The notes below the pieces were generated by a model that saw only the letters and a list, made by a program, of their open reading frames with translations, did no database searches and was not told where the DNA came from. Below are positions 8,783 through 17,259 of a stretch of DNA of 64,000 bases, piece by piece. Both the position numbers and the translations under genes were made by a program. The stretch lies in NCBI RefSeq assembly GCF_910578695.1, contig NZ_CAJTQJ010000001.1, positions 62,001 through 126,000 of the forward strand, given 5' to 3'. This stretch comes from an uncultured Brachyspira sp. (GTDB lineage: Bacteria > Spirochaetota > Brachyspiria > Brachyspirales > Brachyspiraceae). Within the stretch, counting starts at the first letter, position 1. The number at the start of each line of letters is the position of its first letter.

Positions 8783-9772
8783 TTAATTAGCGTTTTTATA
8801 AAGTAATTTTCCTTTTCTATCTATATGAAGCACTGCCGTATTAGCTAACTTCACTTCATATATTCCTATATTATGCATTGATATATCTAATATCTCAACA
8901 TTCGGATATACTTCTCTTATTGTGCTAAAAACTTTCTCAGGAACTTTAAAAGGAGTATAGAAATTCTTTGATGTATTATTTTTCTCAGCATTATTATCTT
9001 TAGGAGTATTATTATACTTTGAATGATTAGCTTTTTTAGTCAATTCTTCAGCTGCTTTTATTAATTCTTCAGCCGCTAGTTCATAAGGATTGGCAGTATT
9101 ATTATAATATGCATAGTCATTTTCATTATTATAATATCCGTCATATCCGCCATTATAATTTTGGCTATTATAATTATAATAAGAATTTGCAGCATCATTA
9201 TAATATGCATAATTATTTTCATTATTATAATACCCGCTATTATAATTCTCTGTATTAGGACTGTAATAAGGGCTGTTTGGATTTTTTGATTCTCTTTCAA
9301 GCATATTCATTAATTCTTTATAGGGATTTGCATAATTTTGACTATTGTTCTGATTATTATTATATTTATAAGAATTATTATTATAATAATTTTCTGTATT
9401 ATAATGATTTTGATTATTATTTTGGCTATAATTTTGATTTTGATTATAATTATAATTTTGATATGCGAAATTCATAGCATCTATTACATATTCATAAGGG
9501 TTTGCATTATTTACCTGAGCATTATTGTACTGATTAAAAAATGAAGGATTATAATAAATACTATTAGGATTATTAGCCTCAGCTGCAAGCATTTTCATAA
9601 ACCCTTCATAATAATTATAATTATTTACAGAAAGATTATTCTCTGCCGTATTATTATTATACTGCTGATTATTATAATTATTCTGATAATAATACGGATC
9701 ATAGTACTGAGATAATAATATTCCTCCTGATATTGATAAAATAGCTGCTGTTTTTAAAACTATCTTTTTCAT
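8783..9772 (-). CDS. secreted Asn/Tyr-rich repeat protein with C-terminal PepSY-like domain
   Basis: About 329 residues from the ATG at 9772. That start is chosen because AAAGGA lies seven bases upstream and it begins a clean signal peptide (MKKIVLKTAAILSISGG). The mature protein is dominated by Asn and Tyr. A motif of the type ANPYxxhhxMLxxExxNPNSxYY recurs imperfectly near residues 55, 155 and 225. The last ~60 residues (from KVPEKVFSTIREVYPNVEI) are not low-complexity and resemble a PepSY-like fold ending in a G-K-L-L strand. It is likely an exported envelope or surface protein. A perfect consensus promoter 54 bases upstream suggests high expression. Function unknown. Confidence 0.7.
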   Translation of the reverse strand: MKKIVLKTAAILSISGGILLSQYYDPYYYQNNYNNQQYNNNTAENNLSVNNYNYYEGFMKMLAAEANNPNSIYYNPSFFNQYNNAQVNNANPYEYVIDAMNFAYQNYNYNQNQNYSQNNNQNHYNTENYYNNNSYKYNNNQNNSQNYANPYKELMNMLERESKNPNSPYYSPNTENYNSGYYNNENNYAYYNDAANSYYNYNSQNYNGGYDGYYNNENDYAYYNNTANPYELAAEELIKAAEELTKKANHSKYNNTPKDNNAEKNNTSKNFYTPFKVPEKVFSTIREVYPNVEILDISMHNIGIYEVKLANTAVLHIDRKGKLLYKNAN

Positions 9773-9832
9773 AAAATATCCTTTATAAATAAAATGTAAA
9801 CAAAATGTAAATTTATTATTAATCATATTTAC

Positions 9833-9861
9833 ATTATAATATATTTATCTCTATATGTCAA
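9833..9861 (-). promoter_or_regulatory. perfect consensus promoter for the Asn/Tyr-rich protein gene
   Basis: Minus strand TTGACA (9856-9861), 17-bp spacer, TATAAT (9833-9838). The predicted transcript starts near 9826, giving a leader of about 54 bases. Confidence 0.75.
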
Positions 9862-10048
9862 TTTTTTTTACACAAATTTATATTTTATTAAGAATAAAAA
9901 ATATTTTTTTACAATAAAGCAAATGTTTTTTACTATATAATCATTTAATATTATTTAATAATTTATATTATATATTTGCCCATATCATTAGTTTTAACAT
10001 TTTAAATATTAACTTTTTAACAAAACAATTTATATATATTGAGAAAGT

Positions 10049-11044
10049 TTATTTATATAATGGTACTTTTTTTCTAAAAAAATCTCTTAATTTATTTCTA
10101 AAAAATTTTGTCGGAATAAACCATATTATAGTTTCTATAATATAATTCATAGACTCTACAATATTATTATTGCATATTCTTATATATTCATCACCAACTG
10201 CCCTTGCAATAATATAGTCTGCATATTTTGATCTTTTTATTTCAGGGTGAATAAAAGTATTTGGTATATTATGATACTGTCTATTATCTAATAATTCTTT
10301 TATTTTTTTAGGATTTTTTACGCATTCAGGAGTACCTATATTAATAACATAATTTTCATTCGGTAATATACTAAGTCCATTATTCATTATAATTTGAAAA
10401 TGCAATTGATAACTCCATTCATATAGTGCTTTTCCTTCACTGGATAAATCATATATATGCATCCAAAAATTTATTATATTACTATCATCAAATAATTCAT
10501 TTAATTTTTTATAAACATCTTCAGGAGGATATATATCTCTTATATAAAATTTATAATTTTTCCATACTCTTTTCCAAGTAGCCCATCCCCATATACCTGA
10601 CATCATAGAAAAAAATGAATAAGAAGCTGTTTCTGATTTATAATTACCGCTGTTTACTCCGCTTATAGACATTATTTGTTCATTATCTTTATAATAATCT
10701 AATAAACTTTCACAGAAATAAAAAAATGCTTCCTCAGCAACACAATCATCTTCAAGTATTATTAAATCTTCTTCATATTCAAAAGCCCAGCTTATACCCC
10801 CTGTCAAAGAAGGACCGCATTGCATATTTTTTTCTCTGAATAATGTTTTAACATCACATTGCCAATCAACTTCTTTAATTATTTCCCTAGTTTTTTTACA
10901 ATTTATAATATCATCTTTATTATTTTCTCTTGGTCCGTCAGCAACTACATATAAACGAGGAGGCTTAGCTTTTCTTATTTGCTCAAAAACAATTTTTGCT
11001 TTATCATAACGATTAAATATAACAAAAAGTACAGCTTTATTCAT
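10049..11044 (-). CDS. HlpA-like / family 2-type glycosyltransferase
   Basis: 331 residues. The N-terminus (VLFVIFNRYDKAKIVFEQI, then YVVADGPRE) and LIILEDDCVAEEAFF with an acidic EDD at 98-100 match GT-A glycosyltransferases of the HlpA-like group, in which the acidic cluster binds the sugar-nucleotide metal. Trp-rich segments (SGIWGWATWKRVW) follow. It probably transfers a sugar to a surface glycan; neither donor nor acceptor can be read. Its ATG overlaps the TGA of an upstream open frame that runs back through a pentanucleotide repeat, so expression may be coupled to that frame. There is little Shine-Dalgarno sequence of its own. Confidence 0.75.
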   Translation of the reverse strand: MNKAVLFVIFNRYDKAKIVFEQIRKAKPPRLYVVADGPRENNKDDIINCKKTREIIKEVDWQCDVKTLFREKNMQCGPSLTGGISWAFEYEEDLIILEDDCVAEEAFFYFCESLLDYYKDNEQIMSISGVNSGNYKSETASYSFFSMMSGIWGWATWKRVWKNYKFYIRDIYPPEDVYKKLNELFDDSNIINFWMHIYDLSSEGKALYEWSYQLHFQIIMNNGLSILPNENYVINIGTPECVKNPKKIKELLDNRQYHNIPNTFIHPEIKRSKYADYIIARAVGDEYIRICNNNIVESMNYIIETIIWFIPTKFFRNKLRDFFRKKVPLYK

Positions 11045-11289
11045 ACAAACTCCAAATTTTTTTTATTACTGCTAGGTATAAAAAGTATATCAGAACCAAT
11101 ATCTATTAATAAAATATATCCTCTTTTTTCCATAAAATTGACTAATACGCCATTTTCAAACCAAATGGAAAGCAAACTAAGCCTATAAAAGAAAATAGGT
11201 AAATGTAAAAAGTCTTTTTTAAGAATTAGACTTGACTTGACTTGACTTGACTTGACTTGACTTGACTTGAGATTAAGCCTAGAGTAGCA
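11041..11289 (-). other. open frame through the pentanucleotide repeat, possible gene remnant coupled to the glycosyltransferase
   Basis: An 83-codon frame without an ATG at its head runs from just after a TAA at 11290 to a TGA that overlaps the glycosyltransferase start (GTATGA). It begins in the CTTGA repeat (read as S-S-Q-V-K units) and continues into protein-like sequence: LPIFFYRLSLLSIWFENG, then VNFMEKRGYILLIDIG. An internal ATG would give a 30-codon product. Either the 3' end of a decayed gene or the tail of a phase-variable one; unproven. Confidence 0.3.
11231..11270. repeat. pentanucleotide microsatellite, CTTGA x 8
   Basis: Eight perfect, uninterrupted copies of CTTGA (TCAAG on the minus strand). 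It lies between the divergent glycosyltransferase and MATE exporter genes. The unit length is not a multiple of three, so copy-number change would shift any frame that crosses it. Confidence 0.95.
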
Positions 11290-11495
11290 TTATTATAACA
11301 ATTAATCATATACTATTATTATATCATTATTATAAATATAACACAACACTCACTTTTAAAAAATAAATAAATTTTTAAATTATGTAGAAAAACTAATTCT
11401 CATTTACAAATAATAAAATAATCAAAATAATTGAAAATAAAATAAATATACTTTATAATTGATAAAGTTATTTAATATATCTATTGGATATGAAT

Positions 11496-12872
11496 ATGTC
11501 TGTTGAATCTAATCCTTTATACTATGAAAAAATACATAAACTTCTTTTCAAATACGGTGCCCCAAGTATCATATCAATGCTTGTAGGCTCGCTTTATAAT
11601 ATATCAGATCAAATATTCATAGGGCACGGAGTAGGAATTAATGGAAATGCTGCAACTAATGTAGCTTTTCCGCTTACAACTATTTGTATTTTTATATCAT
11701 TATTTTTAGGAGTTGGAGGAGCTTCGCTTTACAGCATATTATTAGGGCAGGGCAATAATAAGCATGCATCTGTTATTATAGGAAACAGCATTACTTTATC
11801 ATTTGTTTTCGGAATATTATTATCAATAGCAGTAAAAATATTTAATACAAAGCTTATGATTATTTTCGGTTCTACAGAAGAAGTTTTGAATTATGCTGTT
11901 TCATATACGGATATAACTTTATACGGATTTACGGCTTATATATTTTCTATGGTTATGAGCTATACTATAAGAGCAGACGGAAGTCCTCAATATTCTATGA
12001 TATCAGTTTTAAGCGGGGCTGTTATTAATATTATTTTAGATCCGTTATTTATATTTGTATTTAAAATGGGCATTGAAGGTGCTGCTCTTGCCACAGTAAT
12101 AGGACAATATGTATCTTTCTTCATAGCTTTTTCTTATATATTTAAATTCAAAAATATTAAATTTGAAAAACAAAGCTTCATACCAGAATACAAATCAATA
12201 TTTAAAATATTTGCATTAGGAGCTTCTGCAGGATTCAGCAATTTATCTATGATGATACTTCAAATAGTTATGAATAATGCATTAAAATATTATGGAGGCA
12301 ATTCCATATACGGAGGAAATATACCTTTGGCTGTTTCAGGAATAGTAGCAAAAGTTAATATGCTTGTAATGGCTTTTATAATAGGAGCTTCTCAAGGCAG
12401 TCAGCCTATAATAGGATTTAATTACGGAGCTAAAAATTATAAAAGAGTTATTGACACATATAAACTCACATTAACAATAACAACCATTATAACATTTATT
12501 GCCTTTTTACTATTTCAATTAATGCCAAGACAGATTATAGGAATATTCGGAGAAGGAAGCGAGCTTTATTTTCAATTTTCTGAAAAATATATGAGAATAT
12601 TTATGATGCTTATGATAATTAATGCAGCTCAGCCTGTTACAGGAACATTTTTCAGTTCTTTAGGAAAAGCATTCAAAGGTGCATTTCTTGCTGTAACTAG
12701 ACAGACTTTATTTCTTATACCTCTTATTTTGATACTTCCTAGAATATTCGGTATAGACGGCATAATGTATGCAGGTCCTATTGCAGACGGATCAGCTTTA
12801 ATCGTTACTATTATAATGGTGAGTATAGAAATAAAGCATTTAAAATCTGCAGCAGCTCTAAATAATAAATAG
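11496..12872 (+). CDS. MATE family multidrug/cation exporter
   Basis: 458 residues with about 12 hydrophobic segments in two similar halves, the MATE layout. Typical signatures are the early PSIISMLVGSLYNISDQIFIG and, in the second half, GASQGSQPIIGFNYGAKN. MATE proteins extrude drugs or metabolites in exchange for Na+ or H+ at the inner membrane. The start at 11496 is chosen because TTGGA sits seven bases upstream; a TTG at 11484 and an ATG at 11490 lie within or against that motif. The gene is divergent from the glycosyltransferase and shares the intergenic region that holds the microsatellite. A bidirectional terminator follows. Confidence 0.88.
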   Translation: MSVESNPLYYEKIHKLLFKYGAPSIISMLVGSLYNISDQIFIGHGVGINGNAATNVAFPLTTICIFISLFLGVGGASLYSILLGQGNNKHASVIIGNSITLSFVFGILLSIAVKIFNTKLMIIFGSTEEVLNYAVSYTDITLYGFTAYIFSMVMSYTIRADGSPQYSMISVLSGAVINIILDPLFIFVFKMGIEGAALATVIGQYVSFFIAFSYIFKFKNIKFEKQSFIPEYKSIFKIFALGASAGFSNLSMMILQIVMNNALKYYGGNSIYGGNIPLAVSGIVAKVNMLVMAFIIGASQGSQPIIGFNYGAKNYKRVIDTYKLTLTITTIITFIAFLLFQLMPRQIIGIFGEGSELYFQFSEKYMRIFMMLMIINAAQPVTGTFFSSLGKAFKGAFLAVTRQTLFLIPLILILPRIFGIDGIMYAGPIADGSALIVTIIMVSIEIKHLKSAAALNNK

Positions 12873-12941
12873 TTTTAAAAATTTTATATAAAAATAAATA
12901 ATAGAATTAAACTTTAATTTTTGATTTTTTAAGTAATAAAA

Positions 12942-12970
12942 AAAGCCCTGTATAAAATATACAAGGCTTT
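12942..12970. terminator. bidirectional terminator between the MATE gene and the met operon
   Basis: The stem AAAGCC-C-TGTATA / TATACA-A-GGCTTT has a single internal mismatch and a three-base loop. It is flanked by an A tract and a T-rich tail, and serves the two convergent transcripts. Confidence 0.7.
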
Positions 12971-12998
12971 ATTATAATGATTTTTTTATTTTTATTTT

Positions 12999-13811
12999 TT
13001 ATTTCCAAGTTGGAAGATAAGAACCTAAAAAGTTTTCATTATAAACTTTTTCTACTATCTCAGATTGATAAGCAGCTACAACTTTTTTATATAATTCATT
13101 ATCTTTATCTTTAGTTCTTGCAGCTATTAAATTAACAAAAGATTTTCCGCTGTAAATAGAAGGATCATCTCTAAATATATAATCAGAACCGGGATTAAGT
13201 CCGAAATCTATAGCATAATTTCCATTGATAACAGCACAAGCAACATCAGGAAGCACTCCGTAAATAGCACCTGCATCCATTTCTACTATTTGGACATTTA
13301 AAGGATTTTCTATTATATCGCTTACGCTAGGAGTATCTCCTGCTTCAGGCTTTACTTTAATAATACCAGCAGCCTCAAGAACTTTTAAAGCTCTTCCGCC
13401 ATTAGAAGGATCATTAGGTATAGCTATTTTATCCCCGCTTTTTAATTCTTTAACATCAGTAATATTAGTAGAATAAATATTCATAGCAGATATATAAGTA
13501 TCAGCAATAGCAGTTAAATCATATCCTTTATTTTGTACTTCATCATCAAAGTATGCATAGTGCTGAAAAGCATTCAAATCAATTTCGCCGTCATTTAAAG
13601 CCTGATTAGGTATAGTATAATCAGAAAAAGATACTAGTTCTACTTTGATATTCTCTTCAGCTAATTTAGCTACTATAGGATCCCAAATTTGATAGTCTGA
13701 TTCTCCTGCAAATCCTACTTTTACTACATTATTACTAGAAGAATTTGAAGAACATGATAATGCAGTTAAAACAAATACAATAGATAATGTTAATAATAAA
13801 ATTTTTTTCAT
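12999..13811 (-). CDS. metQ: MetQ-type methionine-binding lipoprotein, copy 1 (last in operon)
   Basis: 270 residues. The signal has a lipobox ending at Cys20 (TALSC), so it is anchored to the outer face of the inner membrane. The NlpA/MetQ fold is clear: VKVGFAGESDYQIWDP, LNDGEIDLNAFQHYAYF, KIAIPNDPSNGGRALKVLE, and a closing SGKSFVNLIAARTKDKDN. It is the substrate-binding part of the MetNI ABC importer encoded upstream in the same operon. It is much closer to copy 2 than to copy 3, which points to a recent tandem duplication. The ribosome binding site AAGGAG lies before the ATG. A terminator follows. Confidence 0.88.
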   Translation of the reverse strand: MKKILLLTLSIVFVLTALSCSSNSSSNNVVKVGFAGESDYQIWDPIVAKLAEENIKVELVSFSDYTIPNQALNDGEIDLNAFQHYAYFDDEVQNKGYDLTAIADTYISAMNIYSTNITDVKELKSGDKIAIPNDPSNGGRALKVLEAAGIIKVKPEAGDTPSVSDIIENPLNVQIVEMDAGAIYGVLPDVACAVINGNYAIDFGLNPGSDYIFRDDPSIYSGKSFVNLIAARTKDKDNELYKKVVAAYQSEIVEKVYNENFLGSYLPTWK

Positions 13812-13850
13812 TTTTTATCTCCTTAATTTTTTTATTTATTTTATTATTTT

Positions 13851-14654
13851 TTATTTCCAAGCAGGCAAATAAGCCCCTTTAAAATCTTCATTATATACTT
13901 TTTCTACATCAGCAGACTGATAAGAAGAAACTATTTTTTTATATAATTCATTATCCTTATCCTCAGTTCTTGCAGCTATTAAATTAATAAAAGATTTTCC
14001 GCTGTAAATAGAAGGATTATCTTTAAATATAGCATCTGCTTTGGGATTAAGTCCGAAATCTATAGCATAATTACAATTAATAACAGCACAGGCAACATCT
14101 GGAAGAAGACTGTATATGCTTCCTGCATCAACTTCAATTAATTCTATATTTAAAGAATTTTCTATTATATCGCTTATGCTTGGAGAATCTTCTGATTCAG
14201 GCTTTACTTTAATAATGCCGGCAGCCTCAAGAACTTTTAAAGCTCTTCCGCCGTTAGCAGGATCATTAGGTATAGCTATTTTATCTCCGTTTTTTAATTC
14301 CTTAACATCTGCTATATTATCAGAATAAATATTCATAGTAGATATATAAGTATCAGCAATAGCAGTTATATCATATTTTTTATTTTGTACTTCATTGTTT
14401 AAATATGCATGATGCTGAAAAGCATTTAAATCAATTTCTCCGTCATTTAAAGCCTGATTAGGAATAGTATAATCAGAAAAAGATACTAATTCTACTTTGA
14501 TATTTTCTTTAGCAAGTTTTTCTATAACAGGCTTCCATATCATTCTATCTGATTCGCCTACATGCCCTATTTTTACAACAATATTTTTTTGAGAATTATT
14601 AGAACAAGACAAAACCGCAAGCATTAAAGTAAATATAAACAATATTCTTTTCAT
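13851..14654 (-). CDS. metQ: MetQ-type methionine-binding lipoprotein, copy 2
   Basis: 267 residues, same fold and lipoprotein signal (Cys17 in AVLSC). It shares long identical stretches with copy 1 (for example SFSDYTIPNQALNDGEIDLN). Differences are concentrated in the N-terminal strand (IGHVGESDRMIW) and around VACAVINCNYAIDFG, where copy 1 has Gly in place of the Cys. The substitutions could alter the ligand (D- versus L-methionine, sulfoxide, dipeptides), but this cannot be told from sequence. It lies 39 bases upstream of copy 1, in the same transcript. Confidence 0.87.
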   Translation of the reverse strand: MKRILFIFTLMLAVLSCSNNSQKNIVVKIGHVGESDRMIWKPVIEKLAKENIKVELVSFSDYTIPNQALNDGEIDLNAFQHHAYLNNEVQNKKYDITAIADTYISTMNIYSDNIADVKELKNGDKIAIPNDPANGGRALKVLEAAGIIKVKPESEDSPSISDIIENSLNIELIEVDAGSIYSLLPDVACAVINCNYAIDFGLNPKADAIFKDNPSIYSGKSFINLIAARTEDKDNELYKKIVSSYQSADVEKVYNEDFKGAYLPAWK

Positions 14655-14745
14655 TACAAAATCCTTTTTTGTATTTTATATATTATTTTATAATAAATAT
14701 TTAATATTATCAATAATAATTAACTTTAAAACTTATTATAAAAAA

Positions 14746-15549
14746 TTACCAAACAGCTATATAAGCCCCTTTAAAATCTTTATTATAAATTTTTTTAACT
14801 TCATCAGATTGATAAGCCTCTGTTATTTTCTTATATATTGGATTATCTTTATCTTTAGTTCTTGAAGCTATAAGATTTATATAATTTTTATCATTATAAT
14901 TAAGAGGGTTATCTTTGAATATAGAATCGGTATCAGGATTAAGTCCGAAATTTAAGGCAAAATTACAATTAATAACAGCACAGGCAACATCAGGAAGAAT
15001 ACTATATATGCTTCCCGCATCAGCTTCAATTAATTCTATATTTAAAGAGTTTTCTATTATATCTTTTATAACAGGATTTTGTATAGATTTATCTTTTAAT
15101 TTTATAATTCCCGCAGCCTCTAAAACCTTTAAAGCTCTTGCTCCATTAGAAGGATCATTAGGTATAGCTATTTTATCTCCATTTTTTAACTGACTGATAT
15201 TTGTTATATTATCAGAATATATATTCATAGCAGCAAGACAAGTATCAGCTATGGCAGTTAATTCATAACCTTTAGTTTCAACTTCATTATTAAAAAAAGC
15301 ATAATGCTGAAAATTATTCAAATCAATATCGCCATTATCCAAAGCCTGATTAGGAAGCAGATAATCTCCGAAAGATATTAATTCTATTTTAATATTATCA
15401 TTAGAAACCTGTCTTTTAACTTCTTCCCAAATAATTCTGTCAGACTCTCCTATATATCCCACTTTAACAATATTAATATTTTTATCTCTATTTGAGCAGG
15501 ATATAAAAAGTATTATTGACAGTAAAAAAAATAAAATCGTTTTTTTCAT
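14746..15549 (-). CDS. metQ: MetQ-type methionine-binding lipoprotein, copy 3 (most divergent)
   Basis: 267 residues with a lipoprotein signal (FISC). The MetQ core motifs are kept: VKVGYIGESDRIIW, QALDNGDIDLNNFQHYAFF, IAIPNDPSNGARALKVLE. It diverges more from the other two copies, for example LLPNQ for TIPNQ and NFALNFGLNPDTD. It is the first metQ after the dehydrogenase gene, separated from it by about 44 bases. Three binding proteins for one MetNI pair suggest different ligand preferences or extra capacity. Confidence 0.87.
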   Translation of the reverse strand: MKKTILFFLLSIILFISCSNRDKNINIVKVGYIGESDRIIWEEVKRQVSNDNIKIELISFGDYLLPNQALDNGDIDLNNFQHYAFFNNEVETKGYELTAIADTCLAAMNIYSDNITNISQLKNGDKIAIPNDPSNGARALKVLEAAGIIKLKDKSIQNPVIKDIIENSLNIELIEADAGSIYSILPDVACAVINCNFALNFGLNPDTDSIFKDNPLNYNDKNYINLIASRTKDKDNPIYKKITEAYQSDEVKKIYNKDFKGAYIAVW

Positions 15550-15593
15550 AATGTTTCCTCTTATTAATTATTATCATATGTCATTAATTATAA

Positions 15594-16547
15594 TCACATA
15601 GTTAAAGATAATTCATAGTTTTTCTTCATAATGCTGCAAGACGCATTAAATAATTTTTTCTCATCTTCATTCATATTAATTTCAATTATCTCTTCAACTC
15701 CGCCTCTTCCAAGCACAGCAGGAACTGAAGCATAAACATCATTTTGTCCGTATTCGCCATTCAGATAAACTGATACAGGAAGTACTCTATGCTCATCGCA
15801 AATAATAGCTTTTACAACTTCGGCTAAAGAAGCACCTATTCCGAACTCTGTAGAACCTTTACCCTCTAAAATATCCCAGCCTCCTCTTCTTCCTTTAGAA
15901 GCTAATTCATTTAAATCAAGTTTTGAATATTTTTCTTTTTCTTTCATAAGCTCAAATAAAGGCTTTCCAGCTATAGTAACCGCAGACCAAGCAACCATTT
16001 GGCTTTCTCCATGCTCTCCCAAAGCATAAGCATATACAGATTTTTGATCAACATTGAGAGCTTCGGATAAAGCCCTTCTCAGTCTCGCTGAATCTAATGT
16101 TGTGCTTGTAGATATTATTCTTTTAGTATCATAATTTAATTTATTTTGAATATAATGAGTTATAACATCTGCAGGATTAGATATATTAATTATTATGCCT
16201 TCAAATTTTGTCTTTTTAATATTGCTTACTATATCTTTCATAATCTCTATAGTAGTGCCTAAAGTATCCATTCTAGTTTGATTCATATTAGGAAGAGGTC
16301 CTGCACATATAACCATTATATCAGCATCATCAATATCTTTATAAGAGCCTGCTTTTACTTCCGTTCTATGAGAAAGATAAACTGTAGAATCAAATATATC
16401 CAAAGCCTGAGAAAATGCTTTCTTTTCATCTATATCAATATAAATTATCTCTTCAGTCAAACCCTGAGAAGCTAAAGCATATCCTGCATGAGAGCCTACA
16501 TGTCCTGCACCTATTAAAACAACTTTTCTTTTTTTTATTATATTCAT
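15594..16547 (-). CDS. L-lactate dehydrogenase-family 2-hydroxyacid dehydrogenase with altered specificity residue
   Basis: 317 residues, standard LDH/MDH length. The Rossmann motif GAGHVGSHAG is at residues 13-22. Catalytic residues are conserved: Arg92 in NQTRMD (equivalent of Arg109), Asp152 and Arg155 in LDSARLRR (Asp168/Arg171), and His179 in GEHGESQ (His195). The specificity position 102, Gln in lactate and Arg in malate dehydrogenases, is Pro86 here (CAGPLPNMNQTR), so a plain lactate assignment is uncertain. The gene sits inside the methionine-transport operon, between metI and the metQ copies. A larger 2-hydroxy acid, perhaps the hydroxy analogue of methionine, is a reasonable but untested idea. 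AAAGGA lies before the ATG. Confidence 0.8.
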   Translation of the reverse strand: MNIIKKRKVVLIGAGHVGSHAGYALASQGLTEEIIYIDIDEKKAFSQALDIFDSTVYLSHRTEVKAGSYKDIDDADIMVICAGPLPNMNQTRMDTLGTTIEIMKDIVSNIKKTKFEGIIINISNPADVITHYIQNKLNYDTKRIISTSTTLDSARLRRALSEALNVDQKSVYAYALGEHGESQMVAWSAVTIAGKPLFELMKEKEKYSKLDLNELASKGRRGGWDILEGKGSTEFGIGASLAEVVKAIICDEHRVLPVSVYLNGEYGQNDVYASVPAVLGRGGVEEIIEINMNEDEKKLFNASCSIMKKNYELSLTM

Positions 16548-16578
16548 AAATTAAAATTCCTTTTATAAAAAATTAAAA

Positions 16579-17259
16579 TTAATGAGAAGCTTTTTTTACT
16601 ATAAAATTTCCTATAGCCTGTATAATGCCAACAAGTATTACAAGAAGTATTACAGATACATATATAATATCTAATTTATTTCTATAATAACCAGACTGTA
16701 TAGCATAAGTACCAAGCCCGCCGGCACCTACAGCACCAGCCATAGCAGTAAGTCCTATTAAGCTTATAGCCGTAATAGTAGTTCCCCTAGCTATAGGGGC
16801 TATGCTTTCTTTTAAATATACTCTGAAAATAATGGCTGTAGGAGATGAGCCCATAGACTGAGCAGCCTCTATAAGTCCTGAATTAACTTCGGATAATGCA
16901 CTTTCTATCTGTCTTGCAAAAAAAGGTACCGTACCGAATATCAATGGTATAATAGCACCTTTTACGCCTATAGCAGTACCCATTATAAATCTTGTAAGAG
17001 GCACAAGCATAGCAAGAAGTATTATAAAAGGTATGGCTCTAAAAAAATTAATAATCTTACTCAAAACTTCATATACTATTATATTTTCCATTATTCCAAA
17101 CCTCTTAGTAACTATTAAAAGTATTCCTAAAAAACCTCCGATAAAAAAAGATATTATACCTGATAAAAAAAGCATAGTAAAAGTCTGTATTATACTTTGA
17201 TAAAGTCTTGGCAAATCTGCCATAACATTAGGCATTAAATTATTCAGAATATCTAGCAT
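16579..17259 (-). CDS. metI: methionine ABC transporter permease
   Basis: 226 residues, usual MetI length, with five to six transmembrane segments. The EAA loop contacting the ATPase is present (EAAQSMGSSPTAIIFRVYL, near residues 136-154), as are the family's RAIPFIILL and LTAMAGAVGAGGLG motifs. It forms the inner-membrane channel of the MetNIQ importer. Its start overlaps the end of metN by 20 bases, indicating translational coupling. The dehydrogenase gene follows after 31 bases. Confidence 0.92.
   Translation of the reverse strand: MLDILNNLMPNVMADLPRLYQSIIQTFTMLFLSGIISFFIGGFLGILLIVTKRFGIMENIIVYEVLSKIINFFRAIPFIILLAMLVPLTRFIMGTAIGVKGAIIPLIFGTVPFFARQIESALSEVNSGLIEAAQSMGSSPTAIIFRVYLKESIAPIARGTTITAISLIGLTAMAGAVGAGGLGTYAIQSGYYRNKLDIIYVSVILLVILVGIIQAIGNFIVKKASH

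Noticed and set aside
9076..9544. Frames opposite or shifted within the Asn/Tyr-rich gene
   Set aside because: They arise from the low-complexity AAT/TAT codons and consist of Ile, Met, Asn and Tyr runs.
11231..11270. CRISPR array
   Set aside because: The unit is a 5-bp microsatellite with no spacers, and no cas genes are present in the window.
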